DNA of 64,000 nt from Cytobacillus dafuensis (lineage in GTDB: Bacteria; Bacillota; Bacilli; Bacillales; Cytobacillaceae). Shown one piece after another: positions 1-10,266 of this stretch; position 1 is the first letter of the stretch; every line of letters begins with the position of its first letter. The stretch lies in the NCBI RefSeq assembly GCF_007995155.1, contig NZ_CP042593.1, forward strand, positions 3,142,001 to 3,206,000, given 5' to 3'. The notes under the pieces are model-generated. The model had not been told where the DNA came from. It searched no databases and saw only the letters and a program-made list of their open reading frames with translations. Position numbers and translations under genes: made by a program.

Positions 1-110
1 TTTTTATAACTAGGTTTAATAGATGATATTTTCCCATTCTCAATTAACAGAGAGGACTTTGTTAATCTTTGATCTTTCAAAATATTGGCATTTTCAATAA
101 TATAAGTCAT
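1..110 (-). CDS. Amidohydrolase-like protein, N-terminal fragment cut by the window edge
   Basis: Only the first 36 codons are present. The reading frame opens with ATG at 110, preceded at a good distance by AAGGGTGG, a strong ribosome binding site. The peptide starts MTYIIENANILKD and continues with LLIENGKISSI, a pattern typical of the small beta-sandwich that opens amidohydrolase-superfamily enzymes (dihydroorotase, deacetylase and deaminase types). No catalytic residues are visible, so the substrate cannot be named. It lies downstream of aroA on the same strand but behind a hairpin. In B. subtilis the gene here is ypiA, which is unrelated, so local order differs. Confidence 0.55.
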   Translation of the reverse strand, partial: MTYIIENANILKDQRLTKSSLLIENGKISSIKPSYK

Positions 111-190
111 AAAACCACCCTTTTAACGGTCTTATGACAAGCTATGTATAATTTTTTGAATTTATGATCATTTATTTCACACATAAATTG

Positions 191-213
191 AATAAGGGCT
201 GCAGTGCAGCCCC
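191..213 (-). terminator. Terminator-like hairpin after aroA
   Basis: GGGCTGC and GCAGCCC form a GC-rich stem 14 bases past the aroA stop. The following T tract on the minus strand is broken (TTATTCAATTT), so it may be only partly efficient. Confidence 0.5.
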
Positions 214-226
214 AAAAAATCAATGA

Positions 227-1513
227 TTATTGTAGAGATTTTAAATGTTCGAAAAATGAAGGATAGGATATGTATATTGATTCTTCATTTTCAAGGAAAA
301 CTTCATCCTTACAGATGGCAGCGGCAATAGAAAGCATCATTCCAATTCGATGATCTCCATGGCTTGAAACTGTTCCGCCTTTTAAGTTAGACTTTCCTTT
401 TATGATCATACCGTCATCTGTTGCAATGATTTTTGCTCCAAGCATAACTAACTCATTCACTACTGTATCAATTCGATTTGTTTCCTTTACCTTTAGTTCT
501 TGAGCGTCTTTTATTACTGTATCACCCTCTGCTTGTGTTGCTAAAAGAGCTATCACAGGGATCTCATCAATTAATCTAGGGATCATGTCCCCTTCAATAG
601 TGATTCCATTTAGAATAGAGGATTTTATGACAATATCACCGCAAGGTTCAAAAGTATCGTCTTCAGATGGAATGATTGTAATATCGGCACCCATTTCCTT
701 CATTACATCAATAATACCCGTTCTTGTTGGATTTAAACCAACATTTTTTAGCGTGATTTCACTATTAGGTACAATTGAACCTGCAACAAGGAAGAAAGCA
801 GCAGATGATATATCTCCTGGTACATGGATGCGTGTCCCAGAAAGCCGCTGACCTCCTTTTAGGTGGATTGTTCGCCCATCAATTTCAATTTCACCGCCAA
901 ACTTTTTGATCATTCTTTCAGTATGATCTCTTGTTTTTACAGGTTCAATGACTGTTGTTACTCCTTTTGTTTGTAATCCTGCAAATAGCAAAGATGATTT
1001 CACTTGAGCACTTGCTACCGGCAGTTCATAATTTATCTCTTTCACATTCCCGCCTTTTATCGACAAAGGAGTAAATTCGCCATTTTTTCTGCCTTGAATA
1101 ACAGCACCCATTAACTTCAATGGCTTGGTTACTCTTGTCATTGGTCGTTTGCCAATCGATTCATCTCCCACCAATACAGAATGGAAGGGGCGCCCAGCTA
1201 GTATCCCTATAAGTAAACGAATCGTTGTTCCTGAATTTCCAACATCTAATATTTCTGATGGCTCTTCTAGCCCATTAAACCCTTTGCCATTAATAATCAC
1301 TTTATCTTCTTGCTGTTGAATGGATACACCTAATTTTTTAAAGCATGAGATTGTACTTAAACAATCTTCGCCCAATAAAAAATTCGTGACCGTAGTCTCG
1401 CCCTCTGCGATTGCCCCAAACATGATGGATCGATGAGATATTGATTTATCACCTGGTATGGCTAAAGTACCCTTCAACGAAGGAATGTTCGTTTGTAGTT
1501 TAATTGGCTTCAT
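227..1513 (-). CDS. aroA: 3-phosphoshikimate 1-carboxyvinyltransferase (EPSP synthase)
   Basis: Transfers enolpyruvyl from PEP to shikimate 3-phosphate, the sixth step of the shikimate pathway, in the cytosol. The 428-residue protein equals the usual Bacillus length (gene named aroE in B. subtilis). Visible motifs are the N-terminal [14 protein letters not shown] near residue 93, the KRPMTR segment, and RLIDEIPV around residue 310. The ATG at 1513 is chosen over the longer frame opening at 1534 because AGGAGG lies directly before it and the protein then starts MKPIKLQ. It is the last aromatic gene of the minus-strand supraoperon, 42 bp after tyrA. Confidence 0.96.
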   Translation of the reverse strand: MKPIKLQTNIPSLKGTLAIPGDKSISHRSIMFGAIAEGETTVTNFLLGEDCLSTISCFKKLGVSIQQQEDKVIINGKGFNGLEEPSEILDVGNSGTTIRLLIGILAGRPFHSVLVGDESIGKRPMTRVTKPLKLMGAVIQGRKNGEFTPLSIKGGNVKEINYELPVASAQVKSSLLFAGLQTKGVTTVIEPVKTRDHTERMIKKFGGEIEIDGRTIHLKGGQRLSGTRIHVPGDISSAAFFLVAGSIVPNSEITLKNVGLNPTRTGIIDVMKEMGADITIIPSEDDTFEPCGDIVIKSSILNGITIEGDMIPRLIDEIPVIALLATQAEGDTVIKDAQELKVKETNRIDTVVNELVMLGAKIIATDDGMIIKGKSNLKGGTVSSHGDHRIGMMLSIAAAICKDEVFLENEESIYISYPSFFEHLKSLQ

Positions 1514-1555
1514 GAAAATCCTCCTTCCTAACATTTACAAAAACTAGAAGTTATT

Positions 1556-2662
1556 CTAAAGACCTTCCGACGTTTCATAATTTGTATGCTTATGAATACA
1601 AAGATCTGCCCGAGTTCGATCCTCTTCTGTTTGAAAACTAATTACTAGAATTCCATTAATATCTTCACGCGTTTCTAGAATCCTAATATTCGTTATACTA
1701 ATCTCTTCTTTTGCTAAATAACCAGTAATTTCTGAAATGACACCAGGGTAGTCTGGTACATCGACAAAAAGATCGTAAAAAGACGGAATTGCTCCTCTTT
1801 CCTTTTGAGGCAATTCATCTCGAAATTGCTTTGCATAAAAAAAATAATTAAAAATCTCCGCACTATTTGCAGCTGCTATCATTTTAGCCACTTTATGCAT
1901 TTCCTCTTGCCAATCATCCAATAAGCTTAAAAGCACATCTTTGTTATGTAGTAGAATATCTCTCCACATTTCTGGACTGCTTGATGCAATTCTTGTTACA
2001 TCACGAAAACCACCTGCTGCCAAACTTGGTATTAACTTTTGCTTCGTACTCGTTTTCTCAGCTTGATGTACAAGGGATGCAGCAATAATATGAGGAAAAT
2101 GACTAATAACCCCTGTCAAATAATCATGTTCTTCCGGTGTTATTTTGATAAACCTAGCTTTTGTGCCTGATAACCAATTTTGCAGCTGATGCAGCTGTTC
2201 CTCAAGTATATGCTCTTCAGGAGTTAATAAATAAAAGGCATTTTCAAATAATATCGCTTTTGCAGCGGTAACCCCGCTCTTATGAGAACCAGCCATTGGA
2301 TGTCCGCCAATAAATGTGATTCCCTTATTTTTGAGATTTCCCGCCAATTGAACAATTTCCTTTTTCGTGCTGCCTGCATCAGAAATAATGACGTTTCTTT
2401 TTAGCTGTATACACTCTAATATTTGCAAGACCTTTTCTGTTTCCTTCACAGGAGTAGCAATTAAAATTAAATCTGCATTTTTTGCTCCCTGTTCAATCGA
2501 TTCTGTTGTTTCATCAACAACATTTAACATCCTAGCAAGTCTTGTTTGATCTTTATTAACATCATAGCCGATTATGAAGGAATCTTTATGTTCTTTTTTG
2601 ATACATAAAGCTAATGAACCACCAATTAAACCTAATCCAATAATAAATACACGGCCATCCAA
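1556..2662 (-). CDS. tyrA: Prephenate dehydrogenase with C-terminal ACT domain
   Basis: Oxidatively decarboxylates prephenate to 4-hydroxyphenylpyruvate for tyrosine. The Rossmann motif GLGLIGGS is at the N-terminus, HPMAGSH near residue 125, and SHFPH lies in the helical domain. The last about 70 residues (FVDVPDYPGVISEIT onward) form an ACT domain, which suggests amino acid feedback. The start is uncertain: TTG at 2662 has AGGTGG eight bases upstream, whereas tandem GTG codons at 2674 and 2671 sit inside that ribosome site. The TTG gives 368 residues, close to B. subtilis TyrA (371). It sits between hisC and aroA. Confidence 0.94.
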   Translation of the reverse strand: MDGRVFIIGLGLIGGSLALCIKKEHKDSFIIGYDVNKDQTRLARMLNVVDETTESIEQGAKNADLILIATPVKETEKVLQILECIQLKRNVIISDAGSTKKEIVQLAGNLKNKGITFIGGHPMAGSHKSGVTAAKAILFENAFYLLTPEEHILEEQLHQLQNWLSGTKARFIKITPEEHDYLTGVISHFPHIIAASLVHQAEKTSTKQKLIPSLAAGGFRDVTRIASSSPEMWRDILLHNKDVLLSLLDDWQEEMHKVAKMIAAANSAEIFNYFFYAKQFRDELPQKERGAIPSFYDLFVDVPDYPGVISEITGYLAKEEISITNIRILETREDINGILVISFQTEEDRTRADLCIHKHTNYETSEGL

Positions 2663-2710
2663 GAAGCTCACCACCTATAATGAGGTTAGAGATTGGAGGT
2701 TAGAACTGGA

Positions 2711-2737
2711 AGAAATCGGCCGATTAGCCGATTTCTT
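2711..2737. terminator. Intra-operon hairpin between hisC and tyrA
   Basis: GAAATCGG and CCGATTTC make an 8-bp stem. Neither strand has a clean T run, so it could be a weak terminator, an mRNA-processing structure or an attenuation site. Confidence 0.35.
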
Positions 2738-2820
2738 TATTCCTACCATTATTCTCTATTAGAAAACCAGGGATTCGCCAAGTCCTTCTTGGCAGATACG
2801 TTCGTTTTACTTTTACGATA

Positions 2821-3918
2821 TTAAATGACTGTTTTCTCAGCTAATAAATTGGTCATTGCTTGTATTACGCCTTCATTTTGCTCTTTTGAACCAACCGTCA
2901 CCCTCACAGCTGTCGGGAACCCTAGAGCTTTTCCCGAACGAACAATGAACCCTTGTTCCAGCAAAAATTGAAAGACTGCATTTCCGTCCATTTTAAAATC
3001 AATCAGAATAAAATTTGCTTGTGAAGGATAATAATCTAAACCGTTCTCCTCACAAAAACGGTAAAACAGTTCGAGTCCTTCACGGTTTTTTTGCTTACAA
3101 ATTTCTGCATATTGCTGATCTTCAATTGCTGCTTTTGCTGCAGCCTGACCAATTGTATTCACATTAAATGGTTCTCTAGCAGGTTCTAATATTTTAATGA
3201 TGTCTGGATGACTAATGCCAAAACCTACTCTTAGGCTTGCTAAACCATAAATTTTTGAGAATGTGCGTAAAATAATTAAATTAGGAAACTGATCTAATAA
3301 TTTAATTGATTCGCAATAGTCGTCGGCAACGACATAGTCAACATATGCTTCATCAACAACAACCAATGTATCACTCGGAACTTTTTCTATAAATGCCTTT
3401 AATCGATTTTCGGAAATATAAGTCCCTGTCGGATTATTTGGGTTACACACCCATACAACAGAGGTTTTTTCATCGATAGCTTCTAGCATGCCATTAAGAT
3501 CATGCTCTCCGTCTATTAGTGGAATTTCCTTTATTTCTGCCCCATCGATCACAGCATTATGTTTATATTGAGAAAAAGTTTGTTTCGCCATAACCGTATT
3601 AGAATCTGAGCTTAGGAAAGCTCTAGAAATAATTTGAATAATGTTATCTGCACCATTTCCAAAAATAAACTGTGCAGGACTTAAATGAAAATGATTGACT
3701 AAGGCTTCTCGTAAATTTGTTGCATATCCATCTGGATATATTGGAAAAGATGCTGCAGAATATTTGATGGCAGCAATCACTTTTTCTGAGCAGCCAAATG
3801 GATTTTCATTCGAAGCTAGCTTAACAATCTTCTCAAGGCCGTATTGTCTTTTAACATCATCAATTGATTTCCCAGGCTGATAAGGGGTTAATTCAAGCAG
3901 TTGCTGTTTCCATTTCAT
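2821..3918 (-). CDS. hisC: Histidinol-phosphate aminotransferase
   Basis: A class II PLP aminotransferase of histidine biosynthesis; in B. subtilis the same enzyme also transaminates aromatic keto acids, which explains its place here. The protein has 365 residues. The PLP lysine is K222 in FSKIYGLASLR, the NNPTG motif is near 161-165 and DEAYVDY near 189-195. The ATG at 3918 is preceded by AAGGTG; an 18-codon upstream extension in the same frame overlaps the preceding gene's end and is rejected. It begins only 40 bp after the aroH stop, exactly where B. subtilis carries the six trp genes, which are absent here. Confidence 0.95.
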   Translation of the reverse strand: MKWKQQLLELTPYQPGKSIDDVKRQYGLEKIVKLASNENPFGCSEKVIAAIKYSAASFPIYPDGYATNLREALVNHFHLSPAQFIFGNGADNIIQIISRAFLSSDSNTVMAKQTFSQYKHNAVIDGAEIKEIPLIDGEHDLNGMLEAIDEKTSVVWVCNPNNPTGTYISENRLKAFIEKVPSDTLVVVDEAYVDYVVADDYCESIKLLDQFPNLIILRTFSKIYGLASLRVGFGISHPDIIKILEPAREPFNVNTIGQAAAKAAIEDQQYAEICKQKNREGLELFYRFCEENGLDYYPSQANFILIDFKMDGNAVFQFLLEQGFIVRSGKALGFPTAVRVTVGSKEQNEGVIQAMTNLLAEKTVI

Positions 3919-3958
3919 GTTAATCACCTTTTTTCCTTCATTATCGTCCTTTTCTAAA

Positions 3959-4333
3959 TTAAGATTGATCAACTGTATTTAAATCGGGTCTTAAACTAAT
4001 TGCTTCCCCTAAATATATATGGCTGATTTCTTTCTGCGGAATATTTGTATTCACGTGAATCATCACACGAATACATTTTGGCAATGAGGATGCGACGGGG
4101 ATTTCTTTCATACACATGACAGGAACATACTTCCACCCCTCTATTAAACGCATGGCTTTTGCCGGAAAGACCGCTGTGATGTCCTCTGTCACTGAAATGA
4201 AGACAGAAGCAACCTTTTCTGCTTCAATTTCATTTTCCTCGATCATTTTTCGAAGCAAGATTTCAGTTGCCTGGACAATTTCAATTTCATTATCATCATT
4301 AACCGTTGTTGCTCCTCTCACGCCACGAAACAC
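3959..4333 (-). CDS. aroH: Chorismate mutase, AroH class
   Basis: Converts chorismate to prephenate; a small trimeric enzyme of about 124 residues. It opens FRGVRGATTV and contains AVFPAKAMR and KCIRVMIHV, matching the B. subtilis AroH fold and its active-site arginines. The GTG at 4333 has AAGGAGGA at proper spacing; the GTG at 4339 would abut the ribosome site. It follows aroB by 17 bp and is followed by hisC with no trp operon between. Confidence 0.95.
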   Translation of the reverse strand: MFRGVRGATTVNDDNEIEIVQATEILLRKMIEENEIEAEKVASVFISVTEDITAVFPAKAMRLIEGWKYVPVMCMKEIPVASSLPKCIRVMIHVNTNIPQKEISHIYLGEAISLRPDLNTVDQS

Positions 4334-4350
4334 ACTCACTCCTCCTTCCC

Positions 4351-5421
4351 CTAAAAAATCTCAAGCTGTATTAATATTTCTTCATCGGACACTTCATAAA
4401 GGACAGGACTGCCAACTTCCTTTAATAAAACAAAATTCACCTTTTGTCCAACTGATTTTTTATCTTGCTTCATTCTCTCTAGCAATTTTTCTCTTGATAA
4501 TTCTTTAGGTATTTCAGTTTTATAGCCTAGGTGTTCAAGCCAAGCCTTAAAATTGTCAGTATTAAAGTCAAGGTCTGTAATTTTCTTGCTTAATTTCAAG
4601 GCAAATAACATCCCTACTAATACCGCTTCCCCATGTGTCCATTCGCCATAACCCAATTCTGCCTCAATTGCATGGCCTAAAGTATGCCCAAAATTAAGAT
4701 AGGCACGTATACCTGATTCCTTTTCATCTTTTGAAACAAAATAGTTTTTTATTTCAATTCCTTTAATTAACGAAAAAGCTAAATCACTATGAGAATAATC
4801 CCTAAGCGTAGTTATTTTTTCCATAAGCCAAGTAAAAAAAATCGGATCATGTATAAGTCCGTGTTTTATCACTTCTGCAAAACCTGATCTTCTTTCATTT
4901 AAAGGGAGAGAGCTTAAAAAATTCAAATCATAAAAAACCGCTTCAGGCTGATAAAATGCGCCAATCATATTTTTGCCTAATGGATGATTGATCGCTGTTT
5001 TACCTCCAACTGCACTATCATGAGCAAGAATAGTTGTTGGCACTTGAATAAACGGAATTCCCCTCATATATGTTGCAGCGATAAACCCGCCTAGATCTCC
5101 TACTGCTCCACCCCCAAAGGCTATTATCAGTGATTTACGGTCAAGCTTCCTTTCAAGAGCAAAGCTTAATACTTGATAATAAACTTCAAAGGTTTTCGCC
5201 CTTTCACCGATTGGAGCAACATAAGAAAATGTTTCAAAATCTGATAGATTATCTTGAAGTTTTGTTAAATAAAGACTTGCAACAGTTTCGTCGGTGATAA
5301 TCATTATATTCGTTAATGATGGAAAGTTTTTGTATATATAGGAGTTTAGTTGTTGCACTGCTCCTAAACCAACATAGACAGGATATGTTTTCGATTCAGT
5401 CCCGATGGTGATAGTTTCCAT
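4351..5421 (-). CDS. aroB: 3-dehydroquinate synthase
   Basis: Second shikimate enzyme, NAD- and metal-dependent cyclisation of DAHP. The 356-residue protein shows the NAD-binding GGGAVGDLGGF stretch, the PTTILAHDSAVGGK motif and metal-ligand histidines in NFGHTLGHAIE and GEWTHGEAV. The ATG at 5421 follows the aroC stop by one base, with GAGGGA before it, so the genes are translationally linked. A longer frame opening at 5457 overlaps aroC and has no ribosome site. Confidence 0.96.
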   Translation of the reverse strand: METITIGTESKTYPVYVGLGAVQQLNSYIYKNFPSLTNIMIITDETVASLYLTKLQDNLSDFETFSYVAPIGERAKTFEVYYQVLSFALERKLDRKSLIIAFGGGAVGDLGGFIAATYMRGIPFIQVPTTILAHDSAVGGKTAINHPLGKNMIGAFYQPEAVFYDLNFLSSLPLNERRSGFAEVIKHGLIHDPIFFTWLMEKITTLRDYSHSDLAFSLIKGIEIKNYFVSKDEKESGIRAYLNFGHTLGHAIEAELGYGEWTHGEAVLVGMLFALKLSKKITDLDFNTDNFKAWLEHLGYKTEIPKELSREKLLERMKQDKKSVGQKVNFVLLKEVGSPVLYEVSDEEILIQLEIF

Positions 5422-5422
5422 G

Positions 5423-6595
5423 TTAAAAATCCCTCGCATACGCTCTTTGTTGATCAATAACTTCCTTTAATGTTGTAAACCTGTCTGAGTAAAATTGCTC
5501 AACAATCGCTGCAGCTAATTCCCATGCAACTACATTCTCCGCAACTACTGCCGCCGCAGGAACAGCACAGCTATCAGAGCGTTCTATACTCGCTGTAAAT
5601 GGTTCTTTTGTTTCTATATCAATACTTTGCAGTGGTTTATATAGTGTTGGAATTGGCTTCATTACACCTCTAACAATGATTGGCATCCCTGTAGTCATAC
5701 CGCCTTCAAGACCACCTAATCGATTTGTTTTTCTGTAATAGCCAGTTTCCTTACTCCACGTAATTTCATCATGCACCTCACTGCCAGGCCTGCTTGCAGC
5801 ATCAAAACCAATACCGATTTCAACGCCTTTAAAAGCATTAATACTCATAATCCCACTAGCCAATTTAGCGTCTAGCTTGCGGTCATAATGAACATAGCTT
5901 CCTACTCCAGAAGGCATTCCCTCAACAATAATCTCAACAATACCACCGATGGAATCTCCTTGTTCTTTTGCTAAATCAATCGCTTCCATCATTTTCTTTT
6001 CAGCCTCTGGATCAAGACAGCGAACAGGTGAGTTTTCTGTTATCTCTTTTAGTTTATCAAGCGAATCATATTCTTTTACAGTAGATTTCACTCCGCCAAT
6101 TTCGACTACATGAGAGCCAATATTGATTCCCAGCTCCGAAAGTAGTTTTTTTGCAACAGCACCAGCAGCAACTCTTGCCGTTGTTTCTCTTGCTGAGGAG
6201 CGCTCAAGAACATTTCGCATATCTCGATGTCCATATTTAATCGCTCCATTTAAGTCCGCATGACCTGGACGGGGACGAGAAATCTTTCTTTTCATTTCAT
6301 CTTCTTCATCTGGAGCAATCGGATCCTGTCCCATGATCTTTGTCCAATGCTTCCAATCATTGTTTTCAACAACTAATGCCACTGGAGAGCCAAGAGTATA
6401 ACCATGCCTTACTCCACCAGTAATTTGTACAGTATCCTTTTCAATTTGCATGCGTCTGCCACGTCCATGACCTTTTTGACGCCGTGATAATTCAATATTG
6501 ATGTCTGAATCAACTAAAGGCATTCCTGCAGGCAGCCCTTCAATAATAGCTGTCAGCTGTGGCCCATGTGATTCACCTGAAGTTAAATATCTCAA
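5423..6595 (-). CDS. aroC: Chorismate synthase
   Basis: Makes chorismate from EPSP using reduced FMN. The protein has 390 residues, the family length, and opens [35 protein letters not shown] and [15 protein letters not shown] are conserved FMN- and substrate-binding segments. The start is TTG at 6595, preceded by AAGGGGG; a TTG at 6613 adds six residues and lacks a ribosome site. First gene of the aromatic block (aroF in B. subtilis nomenclature). The 255 bp before it hold AT-rich DNA and the cheR terminator. Confidence 0.95.
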   Translation of the reverse strand: MRYLTSGESHGPQLTAIIEGLPAGMPLVDSDINIELSRRQKGHGRGRRMQIEKDTVQITGGVRHGYTLGSPVALVVENNDWKHWTKIMGQDPIAPDEEDEMKRKISRPRPGHADLNGAIKYGHRDMRNVLERSSARETTARVAAGAVAKKLLSELGINIGSHVVEIGGVKSTVKEYDSLDKLKEITENSPVRCLDPEAEKKMMEAIDLAKEQGDSIGGIVEIIVEGMPSGVGSYVHYDRKLDAKLASGIMSINAFKGVEIGIGFDAASRPGSEVHDEITWSKETGYYRKTNRLGGLEGGMTTGMPIIVRGVMKPIPTLYKPLQSIDIETKEPFTASIERSDSCAVPAAAVVAENVVAWELAAAIVEQFYSDRFTTLKEVIDQQRAYARDF

Positions 6596-6825
6596 AACTC
6601 TTTCCCCCTTCAACTCATTAAAGGATTATGTACCAATATAACATAGGAACAAAAATAAACATAGTAAAATATTGAAAATTCCTATAACATTTTCGAATGC
6701 ACTCATTTTAACATGAAAAATTGTATTTCCACAAAAACAATAAAATTATTTAATCTCTAAAAGAAGTAAAAATATAAAACATGTTCCAATCATTTTTTAA
6801 AAATTTTTACCGCGAAAAATAAATA

Positions 6826-6850
6826 GACCTGGATATCCAGGCCCTAGATC
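6826..6850 (-). terminator. cheR terminator
   Basis: CCTGGATATCCAGG is a short perfect palindrome immediately after the cheR stop, followed on minus by TATTTATTTTT. Confidence 0.6.
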
Positions 6851-7651
<801 letters not shown>

Positions 7652-7735
7652 CTATCTCTATCCTATTGTAAGTATAGCTGAAAATAAGGAAAAAAGGACT
7701 AGTTTTTTCCTACAAAAGTTAGAAATAAAGAAAAC

Positions 7736-7751
7736 TCGCCGATTGGCGAGC
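7736..7751 (-). terminator. Hairpin with T run just upstream of cheR
   Basis: CTCGCC-GATT-GGCGAG followed on minus by TTTTCTTT. It lies 112 bp before the cheR start, so it could be a second ndk terminator or a leader element of cheR. Confidence 0.45.
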
Positions 7752-7756
7752 CTTGG

Positions 7757-7834
7757 AAAGGCGAAGACAGAGACGAAGTTGCACTTACACTTAATTCCTA
7801 AAATTGGCAACTACGTCGAATCATCTTCTTCGCT
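7757..7834. other. Long imperfect inverted repeat between ndk and cheR
   Basis: GACGAAGTTGC pairs with GCAACTACGTC, and flanking CGAAGA pairs with TCTTCG, across a loop of about 25 bases. There is no ORF in it. With the hairpins on each side, most of the 7625-7958 gap is structured. Confidence 0.4.
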
Positions 7835-7860
7835 GGCAATTTATACTTTCTTAACGTGTT

Positions 7861-7888
7861 AAAAAAGCACCCGCATTTTGCAGGTGCC
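7861..7888 (-). terminator. ndk terminator
   Basis: GCACC..GCA-TTT-TGC..GGTGC stem followed on minus by TTTTTT, 71 bp past the ndk stop. Confidence 0.75.
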
Positions 7889-7958
7889 ATTTTATAAAGA
7901 TCAAATATATTATTTTTTGCAAGAGTAAAAACAATCTAGCTTCAGTGCTTGGACTATT

Positions 7959-8405
7959 TTAGTTAATCCACTCATTCATAAGCTTTGAATATTCTACAAC
8001 TTCTTCTTGCTTGAAGAATAGACCAATTTCACGTTCTGCACTTGCAGGCGAATCAGATCCATGGATAACATTTTTTCCAACTGTAATTCCAAAGTCGCCA
8101 CGAATTGTTCCAGGAGCAGCGTCTTTAGGATTAGTCGCTCCCATCATTTGACGTGCTGTAGAAATCACATTTTCGCCTTCCCACACCATAGCAAATACAG
8201 GACCAGAAGTAATAAAGTCCACTAACTCACCGAAGAAAGGACGTTCTTTATGTTCTCCGTAATGATTTTCAGCAAGCTCATTTGAAATTTGCATTAATTT
8301 TGCCCCTACTAACTGGAAGCCTTTCTTTTCAAAACGAGCAACTATTTCTCCAATTAAATTACGTTGAACACCATCAGGCTTAACCATTAAAAATGTTTTT
8401 TCCAT
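7959..8405 (-). CDS. ndk: Nucleoside diphosphate kinase
   Basis: Transfers the gamma phosphate between nucleoside triphosphates and diphosphates through a phosphohistidine. The 148-residue protein opens [15 protein letters not shown]; the catalytic histidine is H115 in NVIHGSDSP. The ATG at 8405 has AGGAG nine bases upstream; a TTG three codons earlier overlaps that site. It follows hepT by 119 bp and has its own terminator. Confidence 0.97.
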   Translation of the reverse strand: MEKTFLMVKPDGVQRNLIGEIVARFEKKGFQLVGAKLMQISNELAENHYGEHKERPFFGELVDFITSGPVFAMVWEGENVISTARQMMGATNPKDAAPGTIRGDFGITVGKNVIHGSDSPASAEREIGLFFKQEEVVEYSKLMNEWIN

Positions 8406-8524
8406 TAAATTCAACTCCTAAAGCTTATGTATAGTGAATTACCTTTATGTGATAATCCACGAAAATATTAACATTGTTTTGAATATTTTACAACTAGGAA
8501 AGGTAAATGTCTCTCATAGAATAA

Positions 8525-9487
8525 TTAAAAACTTCTCTTTCCAATTACTTTTGCAATGTCATTCAATGTTTTCTTTGCACGATTTTGAGGAAGGTCATTT
8601 AATATTTTAAGTGCTTTATTTAGATAATTATCACTTACAGTCAGTGACTTTTCAATAGCCCCTGACCCTTTGATTAACGAGATAATCTTCTCAATTTCAG
8701 CTCTTTCAGTATTTTCCCGAACCTTGACTATTTCCTTGCGAATCTCTGCATCTTCCATAGCAAACAAGACTGGCAAAGTAATATTTCCTTGATGAAGATC
8801 ATCTCCTGCTGGTTTTCCTAATTCCTTCTCTGTACCAGTAAAATCAAGTACATCATCAATAATTTGATAGGACATCCCAACATAATAACCAAACCTATAA
8901 AGTTTTTGATGAATCTCATCATCGACATCAGCTGCTATAGCACCGAGCTGACAGCTTACAGCTATTAATATGGCTGTTTTCCTTTTAATTCTACGAAAAT
9001 AATTTCGTATATTTTGTTCAAAATTATATTTATCCTTAATTTGCTCGATTTCCCCAATACATAACTCAACTAATGTGTCTGCCAATATTTGATGTGCAAA
9101 TGGTTTTTCGATTTTTGTAATGAGCTCAAGCGAACGTGCAAATAAATAATCCCCAGTATACATAGCAATCCTGTTGTCCCATTTTGCCTTAATCGTTGGC
9201 TTGCCACGACGCAATTCCGCATCATCAATAACATCATCATGAACTAAGGAAGCCATATGTATGAGTTCTAATGAAACAGCCACATTTTTTATGATATTAA
9301 TGTCATATGTTCCAAACTTGCCAGCAAGCAAAACAAAAACAGGGCGAATTCTTTTTCCCCCGGCTTTTAATAAATGCAAGGACGCTTGGTGTAATAAAGG
9401 AGACTCTGCGTGTACTGTCTCCTCAAGTGTTTGCTCAATATTTTTAATATCAGAATTTAGAAATGAATACATCATTTTAAACTTCAT
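8525..9487 (-). CDS. hepT: Heptaprenyl diphosphate synthase component II (catalytic subunit)
   Basis: Elongates farnesyl diphosphate with isopentenyl diphosphate to the C35 chain of menaquinone-7, acting with HepS. The first aspartate-rich motif is at 84-89 (DDVIDD) and the second at 211-215 (DDVLD); KAGGKRIRP at 41-49 binds diphosphate. The frame is closed by a TGA four codons before the ATG at 9487, so the protein has 320 residues and lacks the roughly 28-residue extension given for the B. subtilis protein. The ribosome site is weak (GTATGGG). It is 69 bp after menG. Confidence 0.95.
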   Translation of the reverse strand: MKFKMMYSFLNSDIKNIEQTLEETVHAESPLLHQASLHLLKAGGKRIRPVFVLLAGKFGTYDINIIKNVAVSLELIHMASLVHDDVIDDAELRRGKPTIKAKWDNRIAMYTGDYLFARSLELITKIEKPFAHQILADTLVELCIGEIEQIKDKYNFEQNIRNYFRRIKRKTAILIAVSCQLGAIAADVDDEIHQKLYRFGYYVGMSYQIIDDVLDFTGTEKELGKPAGDDLHQGNITLPVLFAMEDAEIRKEIVKVRENTERAEIEKIISLIKGSGAIEKSLTVSDNYLNKALKILNDLPQNRAKKTLNDIAKVIGKRSF

Positions 9488-9556
9488 TTCCCATACTCAC
9501 CCAGCTTAACATCCTGTCTGCAGCTTCCATAATGAAAAAAGCATTCAGAAAAAGTT

Positions 9557-10264
9557 TTATTTTTCTTTGTAGCCAATATGAACAGCTGCTACTCCACCGC
9601 TGTACGGCTTGTATTTAACATTTACAAAACCAGCATCTTCAAACATTAGGGCAAGTTCCTTCATTCCTGGAAAGTCCCGTGCTGATTCCTGTAGCCAAGA
9701 ATATTCTTTATAGCTTTTTGCAAATATTTTTCCGAACAAAGGCATAATGAAGCGGAAGTATAAGTGATAAGCCTGCTTGTAACCAAACATCGTTGGTTGG
9801 GATGTTTCTAGACAAACAACAATTCCTCCCGGTTTGACCACCCGTTGCATTTCTTTTAAAACTTGTAAATAATCCGGAACGTTTCGCAGACCGAAACCGA
9901 TCGTGACATAATCAAAGGAATTATCCGGGAAAGGCAGTTCCATAGCATTCCCATGCACAAGTGATACTTGTTTAAGTCCTAAATCTTTTACTTTTTGCTC
10001 TCCAATTTTCAGCATGTTTTTGCTAAAATCAAGACCATTGACCTCTCCCTCAGTACCTACTGCTTCTGCTAATGCTATCGTCCAATCAGCTGTCCCACAG
10101 CATACATCTAGCGCTTTTTCACCCTTTTGGACATTCATGAGCTTCATTATATCTTTGCGCCATCTCAAGTGTTGTTGAAAGCTAATAACAGAATTCATTT
10201 TGTCATAATTATTATAGATTTTCTCAAATACATGATGGACGCGCTCTTCTTTTGACTGTTGCAT
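9557..10264 (-). CDS. menG: Demethylmenaquinone C-methyltransferase
   Basis: SAM-dependent C-methylation of demethylmenaquinone, the last menaquinone step (also called menH or ubiE). The 235 residues include [10 protein letters not shown] at 52-61 (SAM motif I), [16 protein letters not shown] and [10 protein letters not shown], all UbiE/COQ5 family signatures. It lies between hepS (2 bp) and hepT, so polyprenyl chain and ring methylation are made from one transcript. Confidence 0.95.
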   Translation of the reverse strand: MQQSKEERVHHVFEKIYNNYDKMNSVISFQQHLRWRKDIMKLMNVQKGEKALDVCCGTADWTIALAEAVGTEGEVNGLDFSKNMLKIGEQKVKDLGLKQVSLVHGNAMELPFPDNSFDYVTIGFGLRNVPDYLQVLKEMQRVVKPGGIVVCLETSQPTMFGYKQAYHLYFRFIMPLFGKIFAKSYKEYSWLQESARDFPGMKELALMFEDAGFVNVKYKPYSGGVAAVHIGYKEK

Positions 10265-10266
10265 GA

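Noticed and set aside
9488..9556. N-terminal extension of hepT as in B. subtilis
   Set aside because: A TGA stop lies four codons upstream in frame, so the extension cannot be translated from this frame.
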